NCBI GenBank assembly: GCA_025964775.1
Contig: JAOPYE010000028.1
Span: 1-64,000, forward strand
Direction of reading: 5' to 3'
Length of the DNA: 64,000 bases
Source of the DNA: Marmoricola sp.
GTDB lineage: Bacteria > Actinomycetota > Actinomycetes > Propionibacteriales > Nocardioidaceae
Within the stretch, counting starts at the first letter, position 1. The number at the start of each line of letters is the position of its first letter. The notes under the pieces were generated by a model that was not told the DNA's origin, did not search any database, and saw nothing but the letters and a program-made list of their open reading frames with translations. Both the position numbers and the translations under genes were made by a program. Below, in pieces: positions 1 through 8,082 of this stretch.

Positions 1-18
1 GCGATGCGCCGCACCCGA

Positions 19-40
19 CCCGCTCGGGGGCCCGAGCGGG
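19..40. terminator. terminator-like inverted repeat
   Basis: CCCGCTCGGG (19-28) pairs perfectly with CCCGAGCGGG (31-40), giving a GC-rich hairpin with a very short loop. No strong T-run follows. It probably ends transcription of a gene to the left of the window, before the GH6-like gene at 98. Confidence 0.55.
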
Positions 41-97
41 GATCTGTTCGCAAAAAACGGACAAATCGACCCTAACTCCCGGTACCGTCGAAGGTGG

Positions 98-1237
98 ATG
101 TCTTCGACGAACGGATTCCTGGTGACCACACCGCCGCGCTCGCGCCGTGCCTGCGGCACAGTCTTCAGCTCCCTGCTGCTGGTGGCACTCACCCTTGGCC
201 TGGTCGCGTCTGCCGGGTCCTCGGCGGACGCGCGGGTGGGTTCGGCTGCCCGCACCACCCGACACGTGCTCGACAACGGGCCCTGGCCCCCGTTCACTGC
301 ATCCTTCGACGCGGTCTGGAAGGCCTATCAGGGGTCGACCGGCACGCAGCGGGAGCTGCTGGCGAAGATCGCGCTGCGTCCTCGGGTCCAGTGGTTCACC
401 GCGACCACCCAGAACGGGAATGCCGCCGCGACGATCCGGGAGCGCATCGGCCAGTTCCAGCAGGGTGACACGAACGCGTACGCGCAGTTCGCGATCTTCG
501 GCCTGTACCCGAACGGCGAGGGCCGGCGCAGTGATCCCATCAGCGCGGCCCAGCAGGCGAGGTACCGCACCTGGATCAACCAGATCGCCCAGGGCATCGG
601 GACCTCGAAGGTGATCCTGGTGCTCGAGCCCGACCTCGCCGTCGCGTGGGGCGGCTGGCGACCCGGGGTCAGGTTCGCCCTGGCGGCGTACGCGGCCAGG
701 GTGCTCGGCGCCCTGCCGAACACCACCGTGTACCTCGACGGCAGCGACGCCGATTGGCTCAAGCCCTACAAGGCTGTGGCGATGCTGCGCCGGTCGGGTG
801 TCGCCTATGTCGACGGCATCGCCCTCGGTGCCACCCACTACTGGAGCACGTCGGCGAACATCCGGTACGGCGTCAACCTGATCCACCGTCTCGCGGCCGT
901 GGGCATCCGGAACAAGACACTGGTGATCGACACGGCCGACAACGCCCGTCCGTTCACCACCGGTGAGTTCAAGCGGCGCTTCCCGCACGGCGCCATCGGC
1001 AACGCGAACCTCTGCACGACGATGACGGAGATCCACTGCGTGACCCTGGGGATCCCGCCGACGACCGATGTCGCCTCACCGAGATGGGGCCTGTCGGCAA
1101 CGGATCGAGCCCTGGCAGCCCAGTACGTCGATGCCTACCTGTGGTTCGGACGCCCGTGGCTCTTCAAGCAGGCCTCGCCGTTCATGCTGAGTCGTGCGCT
1201 CGCTGTCGCTCGGACGACTCCGTACCCGATGGGCTGA
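98..1237 (+). CDS. secreted glycoside hydrolase family 6-like protein (divergent endoglucanase fold)
   Basis: 379 aa. An N-terminal signal peptide (arginines, then a hydrophobic stretch at about residues 22-40 ending in an Ala-rich cleavage region) points to secretion. The body matches GH6 cellulases: VLEPDL (E177-P178-D179, the segment carrying the conserved acid), VYLDGSDADWL, ALGATHYWST, VIDTADNA and a C-terminal YLWFGRPW. The earlier loop, where canonical GH6 enzymes have an RDC-type Asp motif, reads FGLYPNGEGRR here. The C-terminal KPPGESDG-like segment is also replaced. The fold assignment is good, but cellulase activity is uncertain. AAGGTGG sits almost directly against the ATG, and an alternative GTG start lies at 122; either start keeps the signal peptide. 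The following gene is convergent. Confidence 0.8.
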   Translation: MSSTNGFLVTTPPRSRRACGTVFSSLLLVALTLGLVASAGSSADARVGSAARTTRHVLDNGPWPPFTASFDAVWKAYQGSTGTQRELLAKIALRPRVQWFTATTQNGNAAATIRERIGQFQQGDTNAYAQFAIFGLYPNGEGRRSDPISAAQQARYRTWINQIAQGIGTSKVILVLEPDLAVAWGGWRPGVRFALAAYAARVLGALPNTTVYLDGSDADWLKPYKAVAMLRRSGVAYVDGIALGATHYWSTSANIRYGVNLIHRLAAVGIRNKTLVIDTADNARPFTTGEFKRRFPHGAIGNANLCTTMTEIHCVTLGIPPTTDVASPRWGLSATDRALAAQYVDAYLWFGRPWLFKQASPFMLSRALAVARTTPYPMG

Positions 1238-1241
1238 GGGC

Positions 1242-1502
1242 TCAGGCGTTCCAGCGCGGCCCGGCGTGCCACTCCTGGTCGTACTCGGGGTGGTCGTAGT
1301 AGACGAGGGCGTAGTGCTGGAGCTGTTCGCGCAGCGGACGGTTGGGCTTCTTGACGTAGGCCTTCACCGCCCGTCGTTTCTCGGCACAGCGCTGCAGGCC
1401 CTTGTCCATGGCGAGCTCGAGCGCTTCGTCCTTCTGGCCGAGGACGCGCCAGGACTCCTCTTGCTCCTCGATGCGCGCGAGCACGAAGTCCGGTAGATCC
1501 AC
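1242..1502 (-). CDS. DUF6221 family protein
   Basis: 86 aa, acidic N-terminus and basic middle. The opening DLPDFVLARIEEQEE and the ending YYDHPEYDQEWH fit DUF6221, a small actinobacterial family whose members start with a FxxARLxEDE-like helix and finish with YxDHPDYxxEW. The function of the family is unknown and no catalytic motif is visible. It converges on the GH6-like gene with 4 nt between the stop codons. Confidence 0.7.
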   Translation of the reverse strand: MDLPDFVLARIEEQEESWRVLGQKDEALELAMDKGLQRCAEKRRAVKAYVKKPNRPLREQLQHYALVYYDHPEYDQEWHAGPRWNA

Positions 1503-1590
1503 GCGTCGAAGACTGGAGCGTCAAGGTGAACAGATCCGGGTTGTCCCGTTCCTTGGTCGGCGGCCGAGTTCGCGACGCTGCGGGCGTCCC

Positions 1591-1764
1591 TCAGGGGCCG
1601 AGCTTCCGTGACCGCACGCCGATCACGACGACGATCAGCGAAACCGGAATCAGGATGCTGTAGAAGATCTTGGCCGAGTGGTGGACCGACTCGACCAGCC
1701 CGAGGACCGACATGGCGAGCAGGAATGCTCCGACCGTCGTCAGGACGATGCCGCGTGTAGTCAT
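1591..1764 (-). CDS. small two-helix membrane protein
   Basis: 57 aa, beginning MTTRGIVLTTVG and ending RSRKLGP. Two hydrophobic segments (about residues 5-25 and 33-50) surround a short polar loop (ESVHHSAK), so it is probably a small inner-membrane protein. The start is set by AAGGGGA about 5 nt upstream of the ATG at 1764. It lies 11 nt downstream of the allene-oxide-cyclase-like gene on the same strand and is probably co-transcribed with it. The family was not recognised. Confidence 0.6.
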   Translation of the reverse strand: MTTRGIVLTTVGAFLLAMSVLGLVESVHHSAKIFYSILIPVSLIVVVIGVRSRKLGP

Positions 1765-1775
1765 GACAGTCCCCT

Positions 1776-2267
1776 TCAGTCGACCAGGTCGATGTGCAAC
1801 GTGGTGTCGCCATTGGCGTGGTCGGTGTACCGAACGGTCCCACGAGCGTGGGCGTACCGGCCAGTGCCGCCCGTGATCGCGAGTACGCCGCCATCCAGGG
1901 GCGGCTCCTCGAGTCCCTGCCCGACGAGCTGACCGCCGGGCAGCTTCATGCTCGCGGTGAGCTGGAGCTCGCCCGGTCGGGCCTGGGTGAACGGGCTCAC
2001 GCCGATCGAGACGAGCGCGAAGTGGCCCACCACCTTGCCGTGACTGGTGATGGCGCCGGAGTCGTACTCGGTGCCGCCGATGTGTGCGCCGTCCGGCTGG
2101 GAGAAATCGATGCACTGGGCACACGGGTGAGCCAGGAGCGAGTTCCTCGGTGCCTTGGCGACGACGGTGAAGCGTTGGTGCGCGTCCGCTTGCCCCGACG
2201 CCGTACTGGCGACGACGAATCCGGCGCCGGCGAGCACGGCGCCGAGCGCGATGCTGGTCTTGTTCAT
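1776..2267 (-). CDS. secreted allene-oxide-cyclase-barrel (dirigent-like) protein
   Basis: 163 aa. An N-terminal signal peptide (ALGAVLAGAGFVVASTASG) is followed by a short beta-barrel protein. The segment GGVLAITGGTGRYAHARGTVRY is characteristic of bacterial allene oxide cyclase barrel-like and dirigent-like proteins, which are mostly secreted and of unknown substrate. A CAQC pair is present near residues 50-53 and could form a disulfide. AGGAGGCACCCC precedes the ATG at 2267, which fixes the start. It is divergent from the histidine kinase gene at 2377. Confidence 0.7.
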   Translation of the reverse strand: MNKTSIALGAVLAGAGFVVASTASGQADAHQRFTVVAKAPRNSLLAHPCAQCIDFSQPDGAHIGGTEYDSGAITSHGKVVGHFALVSIGVSPFTQARPGELQLTASMKLPGGQLVGQGLEEPPLDGGVLAITGGTGRYAHARGTVRYTDHANGDTTLHIDLVD

Positions 2268-2376
2268 GGGGTGCCTCCTGAACTCTGGTGGTGGTTGCTG
2301 ACGAGCCGACGCTAGGTCTGGCCGGGAAGCGCTCGCATCGTGGCGACCACGTGAAGTCCGGTGCGTACTGGCACTG

Positions 2377-4362
2377 ATGACCGCATCCCCCCGACGGGTG
2401 CAGACTGCATCCGTGGCGCGGATCCTGGGATGGGCCCTGGCGCTGATCGGCGTGATCAGCATGGGGCTGTCGGCCGCGCTGGAGCTGTCCCACTCGACAC
2501 CGCGCGACATGAGCGTGCTCGAGTTGATCGCCTCGACGGCCGCGGTTCTGATCGGGGCCGTGCTGGGCATCCGGATCCTGCAGCGCTACCCACGTCATGG
2601 CGTCGGCTGGCTGCTTGTGCTCATGTCCTTCGTGGGCGGTTTGCTGACCTTGGCAGAGGTCTACGCCTTCGACGCCTTGGTGATCCATCGCGGACCGACC
2701 TGGGGCGCGAGGGCCGCGGACGTATTCGCGCAACCGTCGTGGGTGGTTGCCTACGCGGCCCTCTCCCTGGTGGCCCTGCTGTTCCCGAGCGGACGAATCC
2801 CGGGGTCCGGGTGGCGCCCGCTGGCCTGGGCCTGTGCCTTCCTCTTTCCGGCAGCGATCGTGCTCATCACGGTTCAGCCCGGGCCACAGGACGAGCCGTT
2901 CGCGGCACTTCCGAACCCCGGCGGGATCGCCTGGGTCGGAACCGGCGCCGGCCAGACCCTCACCGGTCTGACGATGTTGCTCTCCCTGGCCTGCATGGCC
3001 GGCTGCGTGGCGTCGTTGTTCGTCCGGTTCGTCGCTGCGGACTCGGTCGAGCGCCAGCAGATCAAGGCGCTCCTGTACTCGGCAGCCCTGACGCCGGTCG
3101 CGTTCATCGCCTGCCTGGCTACCGGATCAGATGGCCTCGCGAGCATCGTCCTTCCCCTTGCCCTGGCACTGGTCCCGCTCGCAGTGGGTCTCGCCGTCTT
3201 GCGGTATCGGCTCTACGACGTGGATCGCCTGATCAACCGCACCGTCCTGTACGTCGTCCTGACAGCGTTGCTCGCTTTCGCCTACATCGGAGTCTCGGTG
3301 GCCGCGCAGCTGGTCGCACCGTCGCCGCTGGCGACTGCCATCGCGACTGCGCTGGTGGTGCTCGCGTTCCGTCCGTTGCGCGACGTCGCCCAGACCCAGA
3401 TCGATCGCCGGTTCGCCCGATCATCCGCCCGGGCGCGGGTGCTGCTGCGAGCGTTCACCGATGAGTTGCGCCACGGCCGTCGCAGCCCTGTCGAGCTCGA
3501 GGCAGTGCTCGGCGCTGCGTTCGACGACCCCGGCCTCAGCCTCCGGTTCCGGCTGGAATCACCCGGGTGGTACGTCGATGGAACAGGCGTGCGGGCGCTC
3601 GAGGGCGATGCCTGGGTCCCGCTCGGCGCCGTAGCCCAGATCCGATCGACGACTGCCGTGCCAGGGCTGTTGTTCGACACCGTCGTCCGTGAGTCTGCGC
3701 TCGCGCTCGAGGTGTCCCGCTTGAACGCCGAGGTCCGGGCTCAGATGGCGCTGGTGGCCGACGCCCAGGTACGGATCGCCACCGCCGGCTTCGAGGAGCG
3801 CCGTCGGGTGGAGCGCGACCTGCACGACGGCGCCCAACAGCGGCTGTTGTCGCTCGGGCTCCAACTGCGGCGTCTCCAGCGTTCGTTGCCCGCCCAGGCC
3901 AAGGTTCTCGAGCCGGCTCTCGACGCCGCCGTCGACGAGATCGGCCGGACGATCGCGGATCTCCGGCGACTCGCCGGCGGAGTCGCGCCGGCCTCGCTCG
4001 CGAACGGACTCGGATCGGCGCTGGCCGAACTTGCTGCAGGCCTCCCGGTGCCGTGCGATGTCGACCTGCCGTCGACCCGGCTGCCCGAGCGCGTGGAGGC
4101 TGCGGCCTACTTCGTGGCGTGCGAGGCGGTGGCGAACGCGGTCAAGCACGCCGAGGCGACCCGGATCCAGCTGCGTGCGGTCGTGGTCGACGATGCCCTG
4201 CACCTCGTCGTCACCGACGACGGCCACGGCGGGGCGAGAGCCGCGGGCTCAGGTCTCAGCGGTCTGGCAGATCGGGTGCGGGCCCACGGCGGGACCTTCG
4301 CGCTGGACAGTCCACTGGGTCGAGGGACGACCCTGGAAGCGGTGATCCCGTGCGGCTCGTGA
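2377..4362 (+). CDS. NarL-type sensor histidine kinase (HisKA_3/HATPase_c)
   Basis: 661 aa. The N-terminal half has about ten hydrophobic segments (residues ~15-340), so this is a multi-pass membrane sensor. A linker containing RLYDVDRLINRTVLYV, common in this actinobacterial group, precedes the kinase. The dimerisation/phosphoacceptor motif is EERRRVERDLHDGAQQRL with phospho-His H483. ATP-binding elements follow: CEAVANAVKHAEA (N box), TDDGHGG (G1) and GSGLSGLADR. It should phosphorylate the response regulator whose gene starts inside its 3' end (13-nt overlap). The signal is unknown. Confidence 0.9.
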   Translation: MTASPRRVQTASVARILGWALALIGVISMGLSAALELSHSTPRDMSVLELIASTAAVLIGAVLGIRILQRYPRHGVGWLLVLMSFVGGLLTLAEVYAFDALVIHRGPTWGARAADVFAQPSWVVAYAALSLVALLFPSGRIPGSGWRPLAWACAFLFPAAIVLITVQPGPQDEPFAALPNPGGIAWVGTGAGQTLTGLTMLLSLACMAGCVASLFVRFVAADSVERQQIKALLYSAALTPVAFIACLATGSDGLASIVLPLALALVPLAVGLAVLRYRLYDVDRLINRTVLYVVLTALLAFAYIGVSVAAQLVAPSPLATAIATALVVLAFRPLRDVAQTQIDRRFARSSARARVLLRAFTDELRHGRRSPVELEAVLGAAFDDPGLSLRFRLESPGWYVDGTGVRALEGDAWVPLGAVAQIRSTTAVPGLLFDTVVRESALALEVSRLNAEVRAQMALVADAQVRIATAGFEERRRVERDLHDGAQQRLLSLGLQLRRLQRSLPAQAKVLEPALDAAVDEIGRTIADLRRLAGGVAPASLANGLGSALAELAAGLPVPCDVDLPSTRLPERVEAAAYFVACEAVANAVKHAEATRIQLRAVVVDDALHLVVTDDGHGGARAAGSGLSGLADRVRAHGGTFALDSPLGRGTTLEAVIPCGS

Positions 4363-5006
4363 TCGCCGAGGACGCGGCCCTGCTGCGCGAAGGAGTTGCT
4401 GCACTGTTCACCGACGCCGGTCATGACGTGGTCGCGAAGCTCGATCGCGCCGACTCGTTGATCGCTGTCGTCGCCGAGCACGAGCCGGATCTGGTGCTGG
4501 TCGACGTACGGATGCCACCGACGTACCGCGACGAGGGCCTGCGTGCAGCAGTGGAGATCCGGTCCCACCGTCCGGCTGTCGGCGTCCTCGTCCTGTCCCA
4601 GCACATCGAGACGGCCCACGCTGTCGAGCTGATCGCCACGGGCGGCGGTTTCGGCTACCTGCTCAAGGACCGGGTGCTCGACGTCGAGGAGTTCCTCGAG
4701 TCGGCGGCGCGCGTCGCCCGCGGGGGCTCGGCGCTCGACCCGGAGATCGTCGCGGCCCTGGTCTCCGCCGGTCGCCGTGAGGACCCGCTCGAGGACCTGA
4801 GCGTTCGTGAGCGAGAGGTCCTGCAGCTGATGGCCGAGGGCCTCACCAATGCCGGGATCGCCCGTCGGCTCTGGTGCCAGGAACGGACGGTCGAGTCGCA
4901 TGTCCGATCGATCATGACCAAGCTGGACCTGCCCGGGAGCGGTGACGACCATCGCCGTGTGCTCGCCGTGATCACCTATCTGCAATCGCGGGCCACGGTC
5001 GATTGA
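4350..5006 (+). CDS. NarL/LuxR-family response regulator
   Basis: 218 aa from GTG 4350, which overlaps the kinase gene by 13 nt and implies translational coupling. The receiver domain (about 1-120) has the acidic pair after LVIAED, the phosphoacceptor D52 in LVLVDVRMP and the conserved Lys in YLLKDR. The C-terminal LuxR helix-turn-helix (about 150-210) reads LSVREREVLQLMAEGLTNAGIA, then RTVESHVRSIMTKL. A longer in-frame reading upstream of 4350 lies inside the kinase gene and has no domain support, so I rejected it. It acts as a DNA-binding transcription factor with its cognate kinase. Confidence 0.9.
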   Translation: MRLVIAEDAALLREGVAALFTDAGHDVVAKLDRADSLIAVVAEHEPDLVLVDVRMPPTYRDEGLRAAVEIRSHRPAVGVLVLSQHIETAHAVELIATGGGFGYLLKDRVLDVEEFLESAARVARGGSALDPEIVAALVSAGRREDPLEDLSVREREVLQLMAEGLTNAGIARRLWCQERTVESHVRSIMTKLDLPGSGDDHRRVLAVITYLQSRATVD

Positions 5007-5018
5007 TCCTCGGGCCGC

Positions 5019-6086
5019 TCAGCAGCCGTTCGCGAACACGTAGCACTTCAGCGCCGGCTCCTGGGTGACCTCGGGCGCACCGACCAGATTGACGAACGGG
5101 ACGCTCACCGCGACCAGGCCGGGAGCGGCTGCGAGCACCTGCAGGAACGTCTGCACGTTGGTCGGGTCGACACCGGGCTGGTAGAGCTCGAGGCAGGACG
5201 CGTGCCCGATCCGTGACGGCTCCGCCGGACCGGGGTGGTCCAGGGCGTCCATCACCAGCGCGTACGTCGTCGGGTCAATGGTGCCGACCGTGAGGTGTTC
5301 GTAGAGGTCCCCGGCGCACACGCTCTGCGTCGAGACGTTGGTGATCATGCCCGCACCGGGCTGCAGCGAGGACGACGAGTTGTCCTCCATGTTGGGCTGA
5401 ACGACCTCGTCGGTGTGCGTGAAGATCTCGGTGTAGCTGATGCCCTTGAAGGTCTCGGCGCCGCTGTTGAGCGCGCTGATGAAGTTCGACCCGGCCTGCT
5501 GCTGGAGCGATGCCGGCGGCAGCGCCACGCCCACAGGGGCCGCCAGGGCGAGGGCCGTGGTGCCGTGGTTCGTGCCGGCCACCCCGATGACGTCGTCGAC
5601 CATCGACCGGGTGTCCGGCCAGAAGCGCAGCGCCCAGCGCATCGACATCCCGCCCTGGCTGTGACCCATGACGGCAATCCGCCGGCCTGCCCTCGCGTGC
5701 ATCGTGCGGATCGCGTAGACGAGGTACTCACCGGCCGTCTGGATGTCCCCGAGCGTGTGGAAGGGCATGGTGATCGCACACCAGGCGCGGCCCTGGGCGT
5801 CGAACGCACGCTCGTAGTTCCACGAGTAGTTCTGCACCGGCGTGACCCCGGTGGCCGGGTTGAGCAGGACGGGCTCGCCCGGAGCGGTCCTGAGGTTGCC
5901 GTGGCACGACAACGCGGCCGCCATCACGCTCGTCGGCACCGACAAGGACGGTCCAGGCCGGTCCAGCGGCGCGTAGGCCGGAGTGCCCGCCGACGCGGAG
6001 GTGGTGGTGAGGGCGGCGACCAGGACCGTCACGACCGCGATCGTGAGCAGGGCAGCGCGACCACGCGCCGGGGAGGGGTTCGGCAT
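5019..6086 (-). CDS. secreted lipase/esterase of the alpha/beta-hydrolase fold
   Basis: 355 aa from ATG 6086, with AAAGGG just upstream. The signal peptide (about residues 8-34, ending ASA-G) predicts export. The nucleophile elbow is GHSQGG with Ser143. The oxyanion-side segment NYSWNYERAF and the downstream arrangement resemble Candida antarctica lipase B-like enzymes of actinobacteria, and there are several Cys residues, including a C-terminal CYVFANGC pair. The family hydrolyses acylglycerols or other esters. An upstream in-frame ATG would extend the protein with a basic non-signal segment and is less likely. It converges on the response regulator gene. Confidence 0.85.
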   Translation of the reverse strand: MPNPSPARGRAALLTIAVVTVLVAALTTTSASAGTPAYAPLDRPGPSLSVPTSVMAAALSCHGNLRTAPGEPVLLNPATGVTPVQNYSWNYERAFDAQGRAWCAITMPFHTLGDIQTAGEYLVYAIRTMHARAGRRIAVMGHSQGGMSMRWALRFWPDTRSMVDDVIGVAGTNHGTTALALAAPVGVALPPASLQQQAGSNFISALNSGAETFKGISYTEIFTHTDEVVQPNMEDNSSSSLQPGAGMITNVSTQSVCAGDLYEHLTVGTIDPTTYALVMDALDHPGPAEPSRIGHASCLELYQPGVDPTNVQTFLQVLAAAPGLVAVSVPFVNLVGAPEVTQEPALKCYVFANGC

Positions 6087-6155
6087 GGACCCTTTGTACC
6101 CCAGCCCGGTCGAGCGGTCCCGGGAACGCAGGCGTAGGTTCGTCCCCGGTGTGAC

Positions 6156-6169
6156 CCGCACCGGTGCGG
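6156..6169. promoter_or_regulatory. 14-bp perfect palindrome in a divergent intergenic region
   Basis: CCGCACCGGTGCGG is a perfect palindrome between the lipase gene (start 6086, minus) and the small membrane protein gene (start 6203, plus). It could be an operator for either gene. No matching regulator is visible in the window. Confidence 0.3.
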
Positions 6170-6202
6170 CACGACGATGGACGGCACAACGCAGGAGACA
6201 TG

Positions 6203-6466
6203 ATGGAAACGCAGTCGAGCGACCGGATCGAGATGCTCAAGGGCGGCACGATCTCGTTCGCCGTGAACCTGGCCTACCTGTTCCTCGGGCCTCACGGTGA
6301 CCAGCGGATCCTGTTGATGCTGTTCGCCACGATCATCGCCGGCGGTGTCCTGCTCTTCACGCCCCGCGGCGGACTCGGGATGGGCTTCCTGCTAGGCGCT
6401 GTCGCGGCTGTCGTCGTCGGCCTCGCCGGCGCCGGCCTCCTCGGCTGGAGCCCGATCAGCCACTGA
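6203..6466 (+). CDS. small membrane protein
   Basis: 87 aa with a short polar N-terminus (METQSSDRIEMLKGG) and two to three hydrophobic segments, then a Gly/Ala-rich C-terminus ending in LLGWSPISH. GCAGGAG at 6191-6197 favours the second of two adjacent ATG codons (6203) over the first (6200). The function is unrecognised. Its last 75 nt overlap the 3' end of the convergent gene on the minus strand. Confidence 0.6.
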   Translation: METQSSDRIEMLKGGTISFAVNLAYLFLGPHGDQRILLMLFATIIAGGVLLFTPRGGLGMGFLLGAVAAVVVGLAGAGLLGWSPISH

Positions 6467-7108
6467 CGCAGCCCTGCCCCGGTCCTCGGGACCGTTCGGC
6501 ATGAACTGCTCAGCGATGTGCTCCCACGCGTTGTCGATCAGGGTGACCAGGTCGATGCGCATCGCCTTCTGCACGTGCGGCTTCTCGAGCTCGCGATCGA
6601 CGAACCGGACGATGAAGCGCCGCAGCTCGCCATCGAGCCCCGTGAGGCGCTGAAGGACGGTCGCGCGCCGGCTGTTCGAGGCGACCGTCATCACGACGTC
6701 GTCAGGATCGGGCGGCGTGATGTGCCACAGGATCGTCAGCGGTTCGACCAGCTCCATCGTGAGGCGCAGCGGCAGCACCACCTCCGCGTTGAAGCGCAGC
6801 ATGTCCACACCGAGGTCGAGGTGGAAGGCGACGTCGACCGGAAGGTTGACCTCGTACCCGACGACGTCTGGGAGCGCCTCGCCGTACGCCTTGCCGAAGG
6901 TGCCGTTGGCCGTCACCTTGGCCACCTTCCGGCCCGGGCCGGCGCCGATCGGGCCGAGAAGGAATTCGTCGCCCAGGACGCGGTTGATCGACTCCATCAC
7001 CCGGTCGCGGTGCAGGACCAGGTTCATGAACCGCATCCCGAACTCGTCGTACCCGATCTGACGGGCTTCAGGCAGGGCGGCGTCGGTCACCCGAAGATCA
7101 TCCGGCAC
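6392..7108 (-). CDS. conserved actinobacterial protein of unknown function
   Basis: 238 aa with no signal peptide or membrane helix. It opens LRVTDAALPEARQIGYDEFGMRF, has a Gly-rich turn LLGPIGAGPGRKVAKVTA, then alternating beta-type segments (YEVNLPVDVAFHLDLGVDMLRFNAEVVLPL), ITPPDPDDVV, and a helical end (LRRFIVRFVDRELEKPH). The pattern suggests a soluble beta-rich, possibly ligand-binding, protein, but I do not recognise a named family. The last ~35 residues are Ala/Glu/Asp-rich low complexity, and it is this tail that overlaps the convergent small gene, so the true conserved end may be near PNGPED. Confidence 0.65.
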   Translation of the reverse strand: MPDDLRVTDAALPEARQIGYDEFGMRFMNLVLHRDRVMESINRVLGDEFLLGPIGAGPGRKVAKVTANGTFGKAYGEALPDVVGYEVNLPVDVAFHLDLGVDMLRFNAEVVLPLRLTMELVEPLTILWHITPPDPDDVVMTVASNSRRATVLQRLTGLDGELRRFIVRFVDRELEKPHVQKAMRIDLVTLIDNAWEHIAEQFMPNGPEDRGRAASVADRAPAEEAGAGEADDDSRDSA

Positions 7109-7245
7109 CTCGTTCGCGGGAGTCCGGCCGGGGTCCGTAGGAACACCCGCGCGGCTCGGGTCGTTGTGCTGGTGAGGCCTCGGTACGATCGAGGTGTCAC
7201 GCTGGCGCCACCGTGGTGAGCCAGGCGGCCTCCAAGGAGGAGACC

Positions 7246-8082
7246 ATGCAGAGCAACAACCCCGTCTTCAACCGTGCCGAAGGCTTCAACGGCAAGGGCG
7301 GCACGAACTACGCCAGCTTCGGCGGGACGACGTACGACGCCCCGCCGACCCACACGGTTGCTGGCACCGGCCCGATGACGATCGACACGGTCGTCCAGAA
7401 GACTGCGATCACGCTGGGCACTGTGCTGGTCGTCGCGGCCGTCGTCTGGGTCACGACCGGCAACGTCATCACCAAGGACGCGTTCGGGAACGCCGTCCTC
7501 GACTCCAACAAGGCATCGCTGCTCTACACGTTGAGCCTCCTCGGAGCGTTCGGCGGCTTCGCGCTGAGCATGGTCAACTCGTTCAAGAAGGTGATCAGCC
7601 CGCCGCTGGTGATCGCGTACGCGGCGCTCGAGGGGCTCTTCATCGGTGCGATGAGCAAGGTCTTCCAGCTCCAGTTCGGAGGCGGCGTCGTCACCGGCGC
7701 GGTGCTCGGCACGGTCGCTGCCGTGGCCGGCACCCTGGCGGCGTACAAGTTCTTCGACATCAAGGTGAGCGCCAAGTTCCGTACCTGGATCATCGGCATG
7801 ATGTTCGGCTTCGTGGCCGTCACCATGCTGGACTTCGTGCTCGGCATCTTCGGCAGCAGCATCGGGTTCAACGGGTTCGGCGGCCTCGGACTGCTGATGA
7901 GCTTCGTCGGCCTCGGCCTGGGCATCATGATGCTGATCCTCGACTTCGACTTCGTCGAGCGCGGCATTGCTGCCGGCCTTCCCGAGGTCGAGTCGTGGCG
8001 GGCGGCCTTCGGCCTGACCGTGACGATCATCTGGATCTACATCGAGCTGCTGCGGATCATCTCGATCTTCACCCGCCGCTGA
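7246..8082 (+). CDS. Bax inhibitor-1/YccA family membrane protein
   Basis: 278 aa. After a polar Gly-rich N-terminus (QSNNPVFNRAEGFNGKGG) there are about seven membrane segments with the family's features: IAYAALEGLFIGAMSKVF, a soluble stretch KVSAKFRTWIIGMMFGF, and the terminal DFDFVERGIAAGLPEVESWRAAFGL, which carries the conserved acidic residues of BI-1/TMBIM proteins. Members are pH-sensitive calcium-leak channel-like proteins in bacteria. AAGGAGG at 7234-7240 sets the ATG at 7246; an upstream GTG would add an unsupported 11 residues. Confidence 0.88.
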   Translation: MQSNNPVFNRAEGFNGKGGTNYASFGGTTYDAPPTHTVAGTGPMTIDTVVQKTAITLGTVLVVAAVVWVTTGNVITKDAFGNAVLDSNKASLLYTLSLLGAFGGFALSMVNSFKKVISPPLVIAYAALEGLFIGAMSKVFQLQFGGGVVTGAVLGTVAAVAGTLAAYKFFDIKVSAKFRTWIIGMMFGFVAVTMLDFVLGIFGSSIGFNGFGGLGLLMSFVGLGLGIMMLILDFDFVERGIAAGLPEVESWRAAFGLTVTIIWIYIELLRIISIFTRR

